Positions 15,525-22,587 of a DNA stretch of 35,485 nt are shown here, piece after piece. Source of the stretch: WTJH01 sp049598145 (lineage in GTDB: Bacteria; Bacteroidota; Bacteroidia; Flavobacteriales; Flavobacteriaceae); NCBI GenBank assembly GCA_049598145.1, contig JBMYNJ010000006.1, forward strand, positions 1 through 35,485, in the 5' to 3' direction. Each line of letters starts with the position of its first letter. Position 1 is the stretch's first letter. Made by a program: the position numbers and the translations under genes. The notes below the pieces were generated by a model that made no database searches, had not been told where the DNA came from, and saw nothing but the letters and a program-made list of their open reading frames with translations.

Positions 15525-15595
15525 GGCTCAAGCGTGGACGATTGAGACATTCGTCCACGCTTGTGCCATGAACCATTCTCTGGCTCGCATGAGCC
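15525..15595 (+). terminator. Long hairpin after the S74 gene
   Basis: CAAGCGTGGACGA (15529-15541) pairs perfectly with TCGTCCACGCTTG (15551-15563) around a 9-nt loop, extended by GGC/GCC beyond a T-T mismatch (15525-15567). A second small hairpin GGCTC-GCAT-GAGCC follows at 15582-15595. There is no T tract, so this is not a textbook rho-independent terminator; it may stabilise the mRNA 3' end. The remaining DNA to 15711 holds nothing else recognisable. Confidence 0.55.
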
Positions 15596-15711
15596 GGGAA
15601 ATGGATCCAGTTTAATTATTTACCAATTTTCCAAGCTAAAATCCCCCTTGATGTCCAATGAAAAGCTAAAGAAGCTTTTGAAAACTGAAAAGATTCCAGC
15701 ACCTTTGAAGG

Positions 15712-16326
15712 ATGCAGCTCACGCGTCCGTTGGTTTTGGTTTTTTGTAAAAATCCTGTTTTGGGGAGGGTCAAAACCCGTTTGGCTGCGACTATCGGGCC
15801 CGAAAAAGCCTTGAAAGCTTATCAATTATTAATCGCCAAAACCCAAAGAATTCTCCAGGAATGTTTCGTCCCGGTAGCGGTTTGGCACCACCCCGCTCCC
15901 CTTCCCGATCCGGACTGGGAATCCATCGCTATCCATCGTTTTGCTCAAGTAGCAGGAGACCTCGGCCAAAAAATGAACCACGCTTTTCAATGGGCCTTTA
16001 CTTCGGGCTATACCCAGGTGATTGCACTCGGAACCGACCTTTGGGACCTCCAGTCTGCCGATCTCCAACAAGCATTTTCCGCTTTGCAAAACCACAGTAC
16101 CGTGATCGGCCCGGCGACCGACGGCGGTTACTATTTACTGGGGCTTTCCCGAGAAATGCCTGAACTTTTTCGGAACAAAAGTTGGAGTCAGCCGAATTTA
16201 TTAAACGAAACCTTAATCGATCTTCAAGGGAAGTCAGTCTTTCTACTTCCTAAAAAAAATGATCTGGATACCCTGCAAGATCTGCAAGAACATCCCGATC
16301 TTTGGGAGGCGATCCAAAGCCATTAA
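15712..16326 (+). CDS. TIGR04282-type arsenosugar glycosyltransferase (DUF2064)
   Basis: A 204-residue GT-A fold protein. The marks of the DUF2064/TIGR04282 family are the N-terminal FCKNPVLGRVKTRLAATIG (nucleotide-binding, with K..R..KTRLA), ALGTDLWDL (metal-binding Asp pair) and GPATDGGYYLLGL. This family is encoded with arsM/arsS in many bacteria and is proposed to act on the dimethylarsinoyl-ribose intermediate; its exact reaction has not been shown to my knowledge. It opens the plus-strand arsenosugar operon, with the PNP gene 4 nt downstream. No clear TAnnTTTG box was seen upstream. Confidence 0.88.
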   Translation: MQLTRPLVLVFCKNPVLGRVKTRLAATIGPEKALKAYQLLIAKTQRILQECFVPVAVWHHPAPLPDPDWESIAIHRFAQVAGDLGQKMNHAFQWAFTSGYTQVIALGTDLWDLQSADLQQAFSALQNHSTVIGPATDGGYYLLGLSREMPELFRNKSWSQPNLLNETLIDLQGKSVFLLPKKNDLDTLQDLQEHPDLWEAIQSH

Positions 16327-16330
16327 TCCC

Positions 16331-17149
16331 ATGAATTTGAGCCAGAAACTCCAAGCCAGCCGAGCAGCAGTCCAAAACATTACGGACAAAGCCCCCACTC
16401 ACGGCCTGATTCTGGGAACCGGAATGAGCGGCCTTTTAGACGCCGTGGAAATCTTACATAGCATTCCCTACACCGAAATTCCGCATATGGCTCCGCCGAC
16501 AGTGATGAGTCATGAAGGCTTTTTACATCTGGCCCAAGCGGAGGGACAATTGTTTTGGGTATGCCAAGGGCGCTTGCATCGCTACGAAGGTTATAGCGAG
16601 GATGAAATCACCTTTGGAGTTCGGCTACTACACACCTTAGGGGTGAGAAAATTGGGGATCACCAATGCCGCTGGGGCCGTAAACCTCAACTACCAAAAAG
16701 GGGAACTGCTCTTAATCGACGACCACATCAACCTCCAGGGAGGGTCTCCCCTCGCCAGTCTGGCCGCAGCCGAAGCCGGCCCACGCTTTGTTGACATGCG
16801 GGAACCCTATTCTCAAAGCCTGCAAAAGCAGTGGCAAAGCATTGCTCAAAAATTAAACATTCGACTACACCGCGGGGTCTATGCGGCCGTTGTGGGGCCC
16901 CAACTGGAGACCCGCGCCGAATACCGCTACTTAAAAATCATTGGAGCCGACGCCGTGGGGATGTCTACCGTTCCTGAGGTGATTGTCGCCAACCAATTGG
17001 AGATGGAAGTACTTGCTATTGCCGTCCTAACGGATTTGTGTGACCCTGATAATTTACAAGCGATAGACATCCCCGAGATCATGGCCATGGCCCAAAAGGG
17101 CGAACAACAATTCACCCGATTGTTTTTGGCCTATTTAAATCAACTATAA
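16331..17149 (+). CDS. Purine nucleoside phosphorylase, Asp in place of the base-selecting Asn
   Basis: Trimeric-type PNP of 272 residues. Visible are HGLILGTGMSGL (phosphate loop), GRLHRYEGY (His83, like human His86), ITNAAGAVN, GPQLETRAEYR (Glu193, like human Glu201) and AVGMSTVPEVIVA. At the position of human Asn243 (LITN) this protein reads VLTD, with Asp235. In human PNP Asn-to-Asp here allows adenosine, and MTA phosphorylase has Asp there, so adenine nucleosides are likely substrates. In this operon the likely task is to remove adenine from the arsenic adenosine made by ArsS. The frame is open from 16259, but that start lies inside the previous gene; ATG 16331 gives the usual length. 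Confidence 0.9.
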   Translation: MNLSQKLQASRAAVQNITDKAPTHGLILGTGMSGLLDAVEILHSIPYTEIPHMAPPTVMSHEGFLHLAQAEGQLFWVCQGRLHRYEGYSEDEITFGVRLLHTLGVRKLGITNAAGAVNLNYQKGELLLIDDHINLQGGSPLASLAAAEAGPRFVDMREPYSQSLQKQWQSIAQKLNIRLHRGVYAAVVGPQLETRAEYRYLKIIGADAVGMSTVPEVIVANQLEMEVLAIAVLTDLCDPDNLQAIDIPEIMAMAQKGEQQFTRLFLAYLNQL

Positions 17150-17159
17150 TCCGACTTCT

Positions 17160-18128
17160 ATGAGTTATCTAGACACCACCGTAAATGTATATAAAGCTGC
17201 TGCCGAAAGTCCGGATGTCGGCCTCTGTTGTACCACCACCCCGATTTGGAAATTTCCGGGTTTGGAAATTCCCACAATCATGCAAGAAATGAACTACGGC
17301 TGTGGCTCCACCGTCCATCCCCGAGATTTGGTAAACGATCCCAAAATCCTTTATGTGGGGGTTGGTGGCGGAATGGAGTTAATCCAATTCGCTTATTTTT
17401 CCCGACAAAAAGAAGGAGTAATCGGGATCGATGTGGTGGACGAAATGTTGGAAGCTTCCCGGAAAAATTTTGGCTTAGCAGCCGAACAAAACGATTGGTT
17501 TGACCCCAGTTTTGTTACCCTTAAAAAAGGAAATGCGCTGGATTTGCCTGTGGCCGATACCAGTATCGACGTAGCTGCCCAAAACTGCTTATTCAATATT
17601 TTTGTGCAGGAGGATTTAAAAAAAGCCTTAAAAGAAATGTATAGGGTACTGAAACCGCACGGCCGATTGGTGATGAGCGATCCCATCTGCGAGCAACCCA
17701 TGAAGGACAGCCTGCGCAACGATGCGCAACTTCGTGCCCTTTGCCTCTCAGGAGCCATCCCTTTAAAAAAGTATCTTGAGATGCTTACGGAGGTCGGCTT
17801 TGGGACTATTGAAATCCGCGCTAAACGCCCCTACCGTATTTTAGCCCCGGAACACTACCCCACCGAAGAAACCATTTTTATTGAAAGTGTAGAAGTGTGT
17901 GCCATCAAAGACCCGATGCCCGTAGATGGCCCTTGTATATTTACAGGAAAAACAGCGATCTATTTTGGCGATCAAGACTATTTTGATGACGGTAAAGGGC
18001 ATGTCCTCCTGCAAAATCAACCCCTAGCCGTTTGTGACAAAACCGCTGGGCAATTGACCGATTTAAAGCGGGGGAATCTCTATCTTTCGGAGTCTACCTT
18101 TCATTACGATGGAGGCGGATGTTGTTAA
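17160..18128 (+). CDS. arsM: Arsenosugar biosynthesis arsenite methyltransferase ArsM
   Basis: SAM-dependent methyltransferase that converts As(III) to methylated arsenite, the first step to arsenosugars. The 322-residue protein has an N-terminal Cys pair (Cys23-Cys24 in VGLCCTTTP), Cys48 in MNYGCGSTVHP, motif I LYVGVGGGMELIQFAYF, the acidic GIDVVDEM, NALDLPVADTSIDVAAQNCL, YRVLKPHGRLVMSDP and a separate C-terminal part ending GGGCC. This is the arsenosugar subclass rather than the common short ArsM. It sits between PNP and the DUF547 gene, within 3-10 nt of each. Confidence 0.93.
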   Translation: MSYLDTTVNVYKAAAESPDVGLCCTTTPIWKFPGLEIPTIMQEMNYGCGSTVHPRDLVNDPKILYVGVGGGMELIQFAYFSRQKEGVIGIDVVDEMLEASRKNFGLAAEQNDWFDPSFVTLKKGNALDLPVADTSIDVAAQNCLFNIFVQEDLKKALKEMYRVLKPHGRLVMSDPICEQPMKDSLRNDAQLRALCLSGAIPLKKYLEMLTEVGFGTIEIRAKRPYRILAPEHYPTEETIFIESVEVCAIKDPMPVDGPCIFTGKTAIYFGDQDYFDDGKGHVLLQNQPLAVCDKTAGQLTDLKRGNLYLSESTFHYDGGGCC

Positions 18129-18131
18129 GTG

Positions 18132-18851
18132 ATGAAAAAAATAATTCTTCTACTCGGTCTCTTCTCCCTTCCCCTTTGGGGACAAAAAGGGGTGCATGAA
18201 TCTTGGGGTCGCATGCTGCAAACCTATGTGTCGGCCAACGGAGCGGTAGACTATGTCGCCTGGAAAAAAGAAGCCTCGGCCTTAGACGCCTATATCGTTG
18301 CCTTACAGACCCACGCCCCAGCCCCTGAAGCCCCCCAAAGCCAATGGATGGCCTATTGGATCAATGCCTACAATGCTTTGACCGTCCAACTTATTTTGCA
18401 AAACTATCCGCTGGAAAGCATTCGAGACTTGTTTCGCCCCTGGGGGCGAGAGGTATTTCAACTGCGCGGGGAAGACTATTCCTTGGGGGATATCGAACAC
18501 CGTATCCTTCGAAAAATGGGAGATCCCAGAATTCATTTTGCGATCAATTGCGCTTCGGCCTCTTGCCCCCAACTGAGCCGGGAAGTGTATGAATCTCGCC
18601 GGTTGGACTTTCAGCTCGATCGGGCTGCTCGACAGTTTTTAAACGATCCTACCAAGAACAATATTCAGGAAGAAGTTTGGGAACTCTCCAAGATTTTCCT
18701 GTGGTTCGGAAGAGATTTTGGCGGACGTCAAGAGAAAATTGATCGCATCCGCGACTATTTGGGACGCCCCGGCGGAAAGACACCGAAAATTAGGTACCTC
18801 AAATACGATTGGCGACTAAACACGACTTATAAACCTTCGGTAATCCAATAG
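18132..18851 (+). CDS. Secreted DUF547 domain protein
   Basis: A 239-residue protein with signal peptide MKKIILLLGLFSLPLWGQ, then one DUF547 domain: WMAYWINAYNALTVQLILQ, SLGDIEHRILRKMGDPRIHF, AINCASASCPQLSREVY and YLKYDWRLN near the end. The conserved Cys and His residues (NCASASCP, IEHRIL) suggest a thiol-type active site, but no reaction is established. DUF547 genes recur in arsenosugar clusters, so an envelope role in arsenic metabolism is possible. GTG at 18129 is also in frame; ATG 18132 is chosen as it opens the signal peptide. Its 3' end overlaps a convergent small ORF by 25 nt. Confidence 0.85.
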   Translation: MKKIILLLGLFSLPLWGQKGVHESWGRMLQTYVSANGAVDYVAWKKEASALDAYIVALQTHAPAPEAPQSQWMAYWINAYNALTVQLILQNYPLESIRDLFRPWGREVFQLRGEDYSLGDIEHRILRKMGDPRIHFAINCASASCPQLSREVYESRRLDFQLDRAARQFLNDPTKNNIQEEVWELSKIFLWFGRDFGGRQEKIDRIRDYLGRPGGKTPKIRYLKYDWRLNTTYKPSVIQ

Positions 18852-19015
18852 TAGATCCCAAACATAAAGACGTATAACAGGCCGCAGGAAACTAAAAAAA
18901 TAAGGCCGTAAAGTGCCCCGGAAAAAAAGTCGAAGCCCGTATCAAATTCTTTTAGGATGCGAAAAAAAATAAGGATACAAAGCAGGGCAAAAACAAAATA
19001 GAGTGTAATGAGCAT
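18827..19015 (-). CDS. Small two-helix membrane protein, unknown function
   Basis: A 62-residue frame from ATG 19015 with two hydrophobic segments (about residues 2-19 and 33-58) separated by RILKEFDTGFDFF, a plausible short loop. I recognise no family. The composition (two clean membrane segments, charged middle) argues for a real gene. It overlaps the end of the DUF547 gene tail to tail by 25 nt and is divergent from the oxidoreductase operon, with the palindrome at 19043-19061 between them. It could still be a chance frame. Confidence 0.55.
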   Translation of the reverse strand: MLITLYFVFALLCILIFFRILKEFDTGFDFFSGALYGLIFLVSCGLLYVFMFGIYYWITEGL

Positions 19016-19042
19016 AGGTTAAGATTTGGAGAACCGGCCACT

Positions 19043-19061
19043 CGATTTCTTGATGAAATCG
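19043..19061. promoter_or_regulatory. Perfect inverted repeat in a divergent promoter region
   Basis: CGATTTC-TTGAT-GAAATCG, 7-bp arms around a 5-bp centre, in the 97-bp gap between the small membrane gene (minus) and the oxidoreductase operon (plus). Position and symmetry suit a repressor or activator site for either gene. No regulator is encoded beside it. Confidence 0.45.
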
Positions 19062-19084
19062 TGTGAAGGCTGATTCGGGTTACT

Positions 19085-19092
19085 TAAATTTA
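19085..19092 (+). promoter_or_regulatory. Weak -7 box of the oxidoreductase operon
   Basis: TAAATTTA, one base off TAnnTTTG, ending 20 nt before the TTG start at 19113. No TTG at the -33 position (GTG at 19063-19065 is the closest). Confidence 0.35.
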
Positions 19093-19112
19093 CGAAAAAT
19101 AAAAGACTTTCA

Positions 19113-20387
19113 TTGGAACCCGTAATTGTCATTGGAAATGGAATTGCCGGAATTAGTTGTGCCCGCCATTTGCGAAAACAATCCGATGTTCCCATCTGTA
19201 TCATTTCGGAAGAAGACCCCTACTTTTTTTCCCGGACGGCCCTGATGTATGTCTATATGGGGCATATGCCCTGGAAAGACCTCTACCCTTATGAGCCTCA
19301 TNNNNNNNNNNATTTGGTGCAGGATCGGGTCACCCGGATCGCCCCAGACACCCAAACACTTGTTTTACAATCGGGAAAAGAAATGCGATACAGCCAGCTG
19401 GTATTGGCCTTAGGATCGAAACCCCGAAGTTTGGCGATCCCGGGGATCGACTTCACAGGCGTACAGGGCTTGTATCACAAACAAGACCTCGAACAACTCG
19501 AGGCCCTCACCCCAAAAATCCAACGAGCCAGTGTGATTGGTGGAGGATTGATTGGGGTGGAACTGGCAGAGATGCTCCACAGCCGTGGAATTGAAGTGGA
19601 TTTTTGGGTGCGAGAGTCCAGCTTTTGGAACAACGTTTTACCTCCTGAAGAATCGGCAATGCTCCATACACATATCCGCCAGCACGGAATCCGATTGCAT
19701 TTAAACACCGAGATTAAAGCCCTGTATGGGAATGCGGCTGGAGAGGTTTCCCAGATTCAAGCACAAGAACTAGCGCCCCAACCCTGCGATTTTGTGGGAG
19801 TCACCGTAGGGGTAGAGCCCCATATCGATTTCCTTCGAGAAACCTCCCTTGAGACCGATCGGGGAATTTTGGTTAATCCGTATTTGGAAACTTCTTGGGA
19901 AGGGGTTTATGCGATTGGTGATTGTGCCCAACTGCAAAGCCCTCCAAAGGGCAGACGGTCTACCGAAGCCGTTTGGTATGTTGGGCGGATGATGGGTGAA
20001 ACCTTGGCGCAGACTTTGGCAGGGAAACGAACCCCTTACCGGCCCGGGCCTTGGTTTAATTCGGCCAAGTTTTTTGATATTGAATATCAGACCTATGGTG
20101 CAGTTTCGGCACAACCCGATCCGGAAAAGGAATCCCAACGATTTTGGAAACACCCCACCGCCAATCGTCTAATTCGCTTCAGTTTTGATCCTCGCAACGA
20201 TCAATTTTTGGGGGTTAATAGTCTCGGGATACGGCTGCGACATGCCTATTTCGATCAGCATTTAAACCGAAACAGTACATTGGAGGAGGTGCTGGCCGAT
20301 TTGCGCCAAGCCTATTTTGAACCGGAATTTTCTCCCCAGTACCATAATCAAATATTAAAAGTCATCTCAACTTCCGAAGCGCTATGA
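19113..20387 (+). CDS. FAD-dependent pyridine nucleotide-disulfide-type oxidoreductase (contains assembly gap)
   Basis: About 424 residues as drawn. The FAD-binding VIGNGIAGISCARHLRK is at residues 5-21. A second Rossmann motif, VIGGGLIGVELAEMLHSRG, is central, and GVYAIGDCAQL marks the FAD-binding end. It lacks an obvious redox CxxC. The start is TTG at 19113, since no in-frame ATG lies upstream. Ten N (19302-19311) interrupt the codons after YEPH; the frame is the same on both sides. It overlaps the 4Fe-4S gene by 4 nt, which suggests that it passes electrons between NAD(P)H and that membrane protein. The substrate is unknown. Confidence 0.85.
   Translation: MEPVIVIGNGIAGISCARHLRKQSDVPICIISEEDPYFFSRTALMYVYMGHMPWKDLYPYEPHXXXXLVQDRVTRIAPDTQTLVLQSGKEMRYSQLVLALGSKPRSLAIPGIDFTGVQGLYHKQDLEQLEALTPKIQRASVIGGGLIGVELAEMLHSRGIEVDFWVRESSFWNNVLPPEESAMLHTHIRQHGIRLHLNTEIKALYGNAAGEVSQIQAQELAPQPCDFVGVTVGVEPHIDFLRETSLETDRGILVNPYLETSWEGVYAIGDCAQLQSPPKGRRSTEAVWYVGRMMGETLAQTLAGKRTPYRPGPWFNSAKFFDIEYQTYGAVSAQPDPEKESQRFWKHPTANRLIRFSFDPRNDQFLGVNSLGIRLRHAYFDQHLNRNSTLEEVLADLRQAYFEPEFSPQYHNQILKVISTSEAL
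19302..19311. other. Assembly gap (10 N)
   Basis: Ten N in the oxidoreductase gene. Because the frame is kept on both sides, the true gap should be 10 nt plus or minus a multiple of 3. Related proteins, as I recall them, carry about 7-8 residues (FWxKNRI-like) at this place, so the real gap may be near 22 nt. Confidence 0.9.
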
Positions 20388-21877
20388 AACCCCCTATTCT
20401 TAAAATTATCGGAACGGTCTTGGGCCTTATTGGGCTGCTCATACTTTGTACCGCAATTCTCCCGCTGGAGTGGAGCCTCTCGCTGATGGGCGTGGGAGTA
20501 ATCCTCTACAGTGGGGCACTCTACCAAGCTAAACCTCCTGGAATTCGGAACGATGCTGTTTGGCGCAATGCCCTGACCAATCGTGGGATTTGGGGTTGGG
20601 TACTCGGAATCGTGCTGACGGCTTTTTATATCGCCGTGTATTGGTATCCGGAATTCTTAGGTTTTAATCCCGAAGGGAATACCGGAATCGTTGTCCTATT
20701 TGACCCCTTAAGCCGGATCCTGAATGGAAATCCCGCGACCCAATGGTTTATGTATGGCAGCCTTTACAGTTTTACCATTTTTGTTTTTGGGCTTAAATTT
20801 TTGTGGAAATATCGTCACAACCGTTATCAATTGATACGTACGCTCTCGGTGATCTTTTTTCAATTGGCTTTTGCTTTTTGGCTGCCGGAATTTTTAGCGA
20901 AGATGAATCCGGACACCCCTTATTTTGCCAAGGACTTTAAAAATATGTGGCCATTGAACTCCTATTTTTTTGACTCTTGGCATCTAAAAAATATGCTTTC
21001 CGGGGGGAATTTGGGAAGATTTGCACTGATTTGGGGCCTGCTACTCATTTTTGTGATTTCGCCCCTACTGACCTATTTCTATGGGAAGCGTTGGTACTGT
21101 TCCTGGGTATGTGGTTGCGGGGCTTTGGCCGAGACGGCCGGAGACCCCTTTCGCCAACTGTCCAGCAAGAAACTAAGCGTCTGGAAATTGGAACGCTGGA
21201 TGGTTCATCTCGTATTGGTTTTTAGCGTGTTGACAACCATCGCCCTGCTGTGGTCTTTTTTTGGGGGAAAAACCGGCCGAGCCCTGATGAGTCAACAACA
21301 GTTTTTAATCCTCACCCTAAGTCTTTTGACAGGGCTTTTGGTAGGACTCTGGTGGTATAAACGCGGCGCTCTAGACCCGGATGCGCGCTATGCGCTGTTG
21401 AGTATTGGAATTTTAATCGTGGGAACTTTGGCCATTCACGGCTTTTCGGACCCCAAACACATCCTGGGAATTTCCAGTTATAAACTTCAAAAATGGTATG
21501 GTTTCGGGATTGGCGCTGCTTTTTCAGGAGTTTTGGGAGTGGGCTTTTATCCCCTACTAGGCTCCCGGGTATGGTGCCGTTTTGGGTGCCCGATGGCCGC
21601 CATTTTAGGATTACAACAACGCCTGTTTTCTCGCTTTCGAATCACTACCAACGGGGGCCAATGCATTTCCTGTGGGAATTGCTCCACCTATTGTGAGATG
21701 GGAATCGACGTGCGTAGCTATGCTCAACGCGGGGAAAATATTGTCCGTTCCTCTTGTGTAGGATGCGGAATTTGTTCTGCGGTTTGCCCCCGTGGGGTCT
21801 TGCGTTTGGAAAACGGATCGCATCAGAATCGTATAACGGAACCTCGATTGCCTTTGGGGAACCTTCTTGAATCTTAG
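20384..21877 (+). CDS. Polytopic membrane 4Fe-4S ferredoxin protein (NapH/CcoG-like)
   Basis: A 497-residue inner-membrane protein with about eight hydrophobic segments. The Cys pattern is that of NapH/NosR-type electron carriers: WYCSWVCGCG (Cys239, 243, 245), then CRFGCP (Cys398, 402), then two ferredoxin motifs, CISCGNCSTYC (427-437) and CVGCGICSAVCP (458-468). It would move electrons across or along the membrane between the coupled FAD protein and an unknown acceptor. The start overlaps the oxidoreductase stop (ATGA); the next gene follows after 2 nt. Its link to the glycosyltransferases downstream is by position only. Confidence 0.85.
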   Translation: MKPPILKIIGTVLGLIGLLILCTAILPLEWSLSLMGVGVILYSGALYQAKPPGIRNDAVWRNALTNRGIWGWVLGIVLTAFYIAVYWYPEFLGFNPEGNTGIVVLFDPLSRILNGNPATQWFMYGSLYSFTIFVFGLKFLWKYRHNRYQLIRTLSVIFFQLAFAFWLPEFLAKMNPDTPYFAKDFKNMWPLNSYFFDSWHLKNMLSGGNLGRFALIWGLLLIFVISPLLTYFYGKRWYCSWVCGCGALAETAGDPFRQLSSKKLSVWKLERWMVHLVLVFSVLTTIALLWSFFGGKTGRALMSQQQFLILTLSLLTGLLVGLWWYKRGALDPDARYALLSIGILIVGTLAIHGFSDPKHILGISSYKLQKWYGFGIGAAFSGVLGVGFYPLLGSRVWCRFGCPMAAILGLQQRLFSRFRITTNGGQCISCGNCSTYCEMGIDVRSYAQRGENIVRSSCVGCGICSAVCPRGVLRLENGSHQNRITEPRLPLGNLLES

Positions 21878-21879
21878 AC

Positions 21880-22587
21880 GTGTCTCAATCTTCTTTACAC
21901 CAACTTCGAGTAGCCGTAATCATTCCGGCCTTTAACGAAGAAAAATCCATTGGCAAAGTCCTACAAGACCTTCCCAAGGAAGTCGCTGAAGTCGTCGTCG
22001 TCAATAATGGATCGACCGATCAGACCGCTGCTGAAGCCCGTCGAATGGGTGCAACCGTTTTGGAAGAGCCTAGAAAAGGCTATGGCTATGTATGTTTAAA
22101 AGGAATCGCTTACCTCCAAAAAAAGCCTCCGGAAGTGGTGGCTTTTCTCGATGGAGACTATTCCGACTATCCGGAAGATATCGTTTCGATAGTAGACCCG
22201 ATAGCCCAAGGAAAAGCGGATTTTGTGGTTGGAGCCCGCCGGGCTGCCACTCGAGAAAGAGGTGCCTTAACCCCCCAACAAATCTTTGGGAATGCTTTGG
22301 CGTGCTGGCTGATGCGATTGCTCTACGGAGGACGATTCACCGATTTAGGTCCTTTTCGGGCGATTCGATGGGAGCTTTTGCAGGAATTGGAAATGCGAGA
22401 CCGAACCTACGGGTGGACGATAGAGATGCAATTGAAGGTATTGCGCTATAAAATTCCGTATCTGGAAGTTCCCGTCCGCTATCGAAAAAGAATTGGCGTT
22501 TCTAAGGTCTCGGGAACGGTAAAAGGTACTATATTTGCCGGAGTTAAAATCCTGGGGTGGGTTTTTAAATACTATTTTCAGAAATGA
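21880..22587 (+). CDS. GT2 glycosyltransferase, dolichyl-phosphate-sugar synthase-like
   Basis: A 235-residue GT-A enzyme with VAVIIPAFNEEKSIGKVL, VVVVNNGSTDQTA, the metal-binding DGD at residues 91-93 in FLDGDYSDYPEDI, and GPFRAIRWELL. The C-terminus ends in a short hydrophobic, non-membrane-spanning segment, as in polyprenyl-phosphate mannose/glucose synthases. It would transfer a sugar from a nucleotide donor to a polyprenyl phosphate. The start is GTG at 21880, 2 nt after the 4Fe-4S gene; no in-frame ATG is nearby. It overlaps the next GT2 by 4 nt. With the GT-C protein at 24097 it could form a lipid-linked sugar donor/transferase pair. Confidence 0.85.
   Translation: MSQSSLHQLRVAVIIPAFNEEKSIGKVLQDLPKEVAEVVVVNNGSTDQTAAEARRMGATVLEEPRKGYGYVCLKGIAYLQKKPPEVVAFLDGDYSDYPEDIVSIVDPIAQGKADFVVGARRAATRERGALTPQQIFGNALACWLMRLLYGGRFTDLGPFRAIRWELLQELEMRDRTYGWTIEMQLKVLRYKIPYLEVPVRYRKRIGVSKVSGTVKGTIFAGVKILGWVFKYYFQK

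Noticed and set aside
15651..15749. Short plus-strand frame (32 codons, MSNEKLKKLLKTEKIPAPLK start) before the TIGR04282 gene
   Set aside because: Well-formed Lys/Leu-rich sequence, but it overlaps the next gene by 38 nt, has no recognisable family or promoter, and its length is within chance.
16259..16330. N-terminal extension of PNP
   Set aside because: It lies inside the upstream glycosyltransferase gene in another frame; ATG 16331 gives the normal PNP start.
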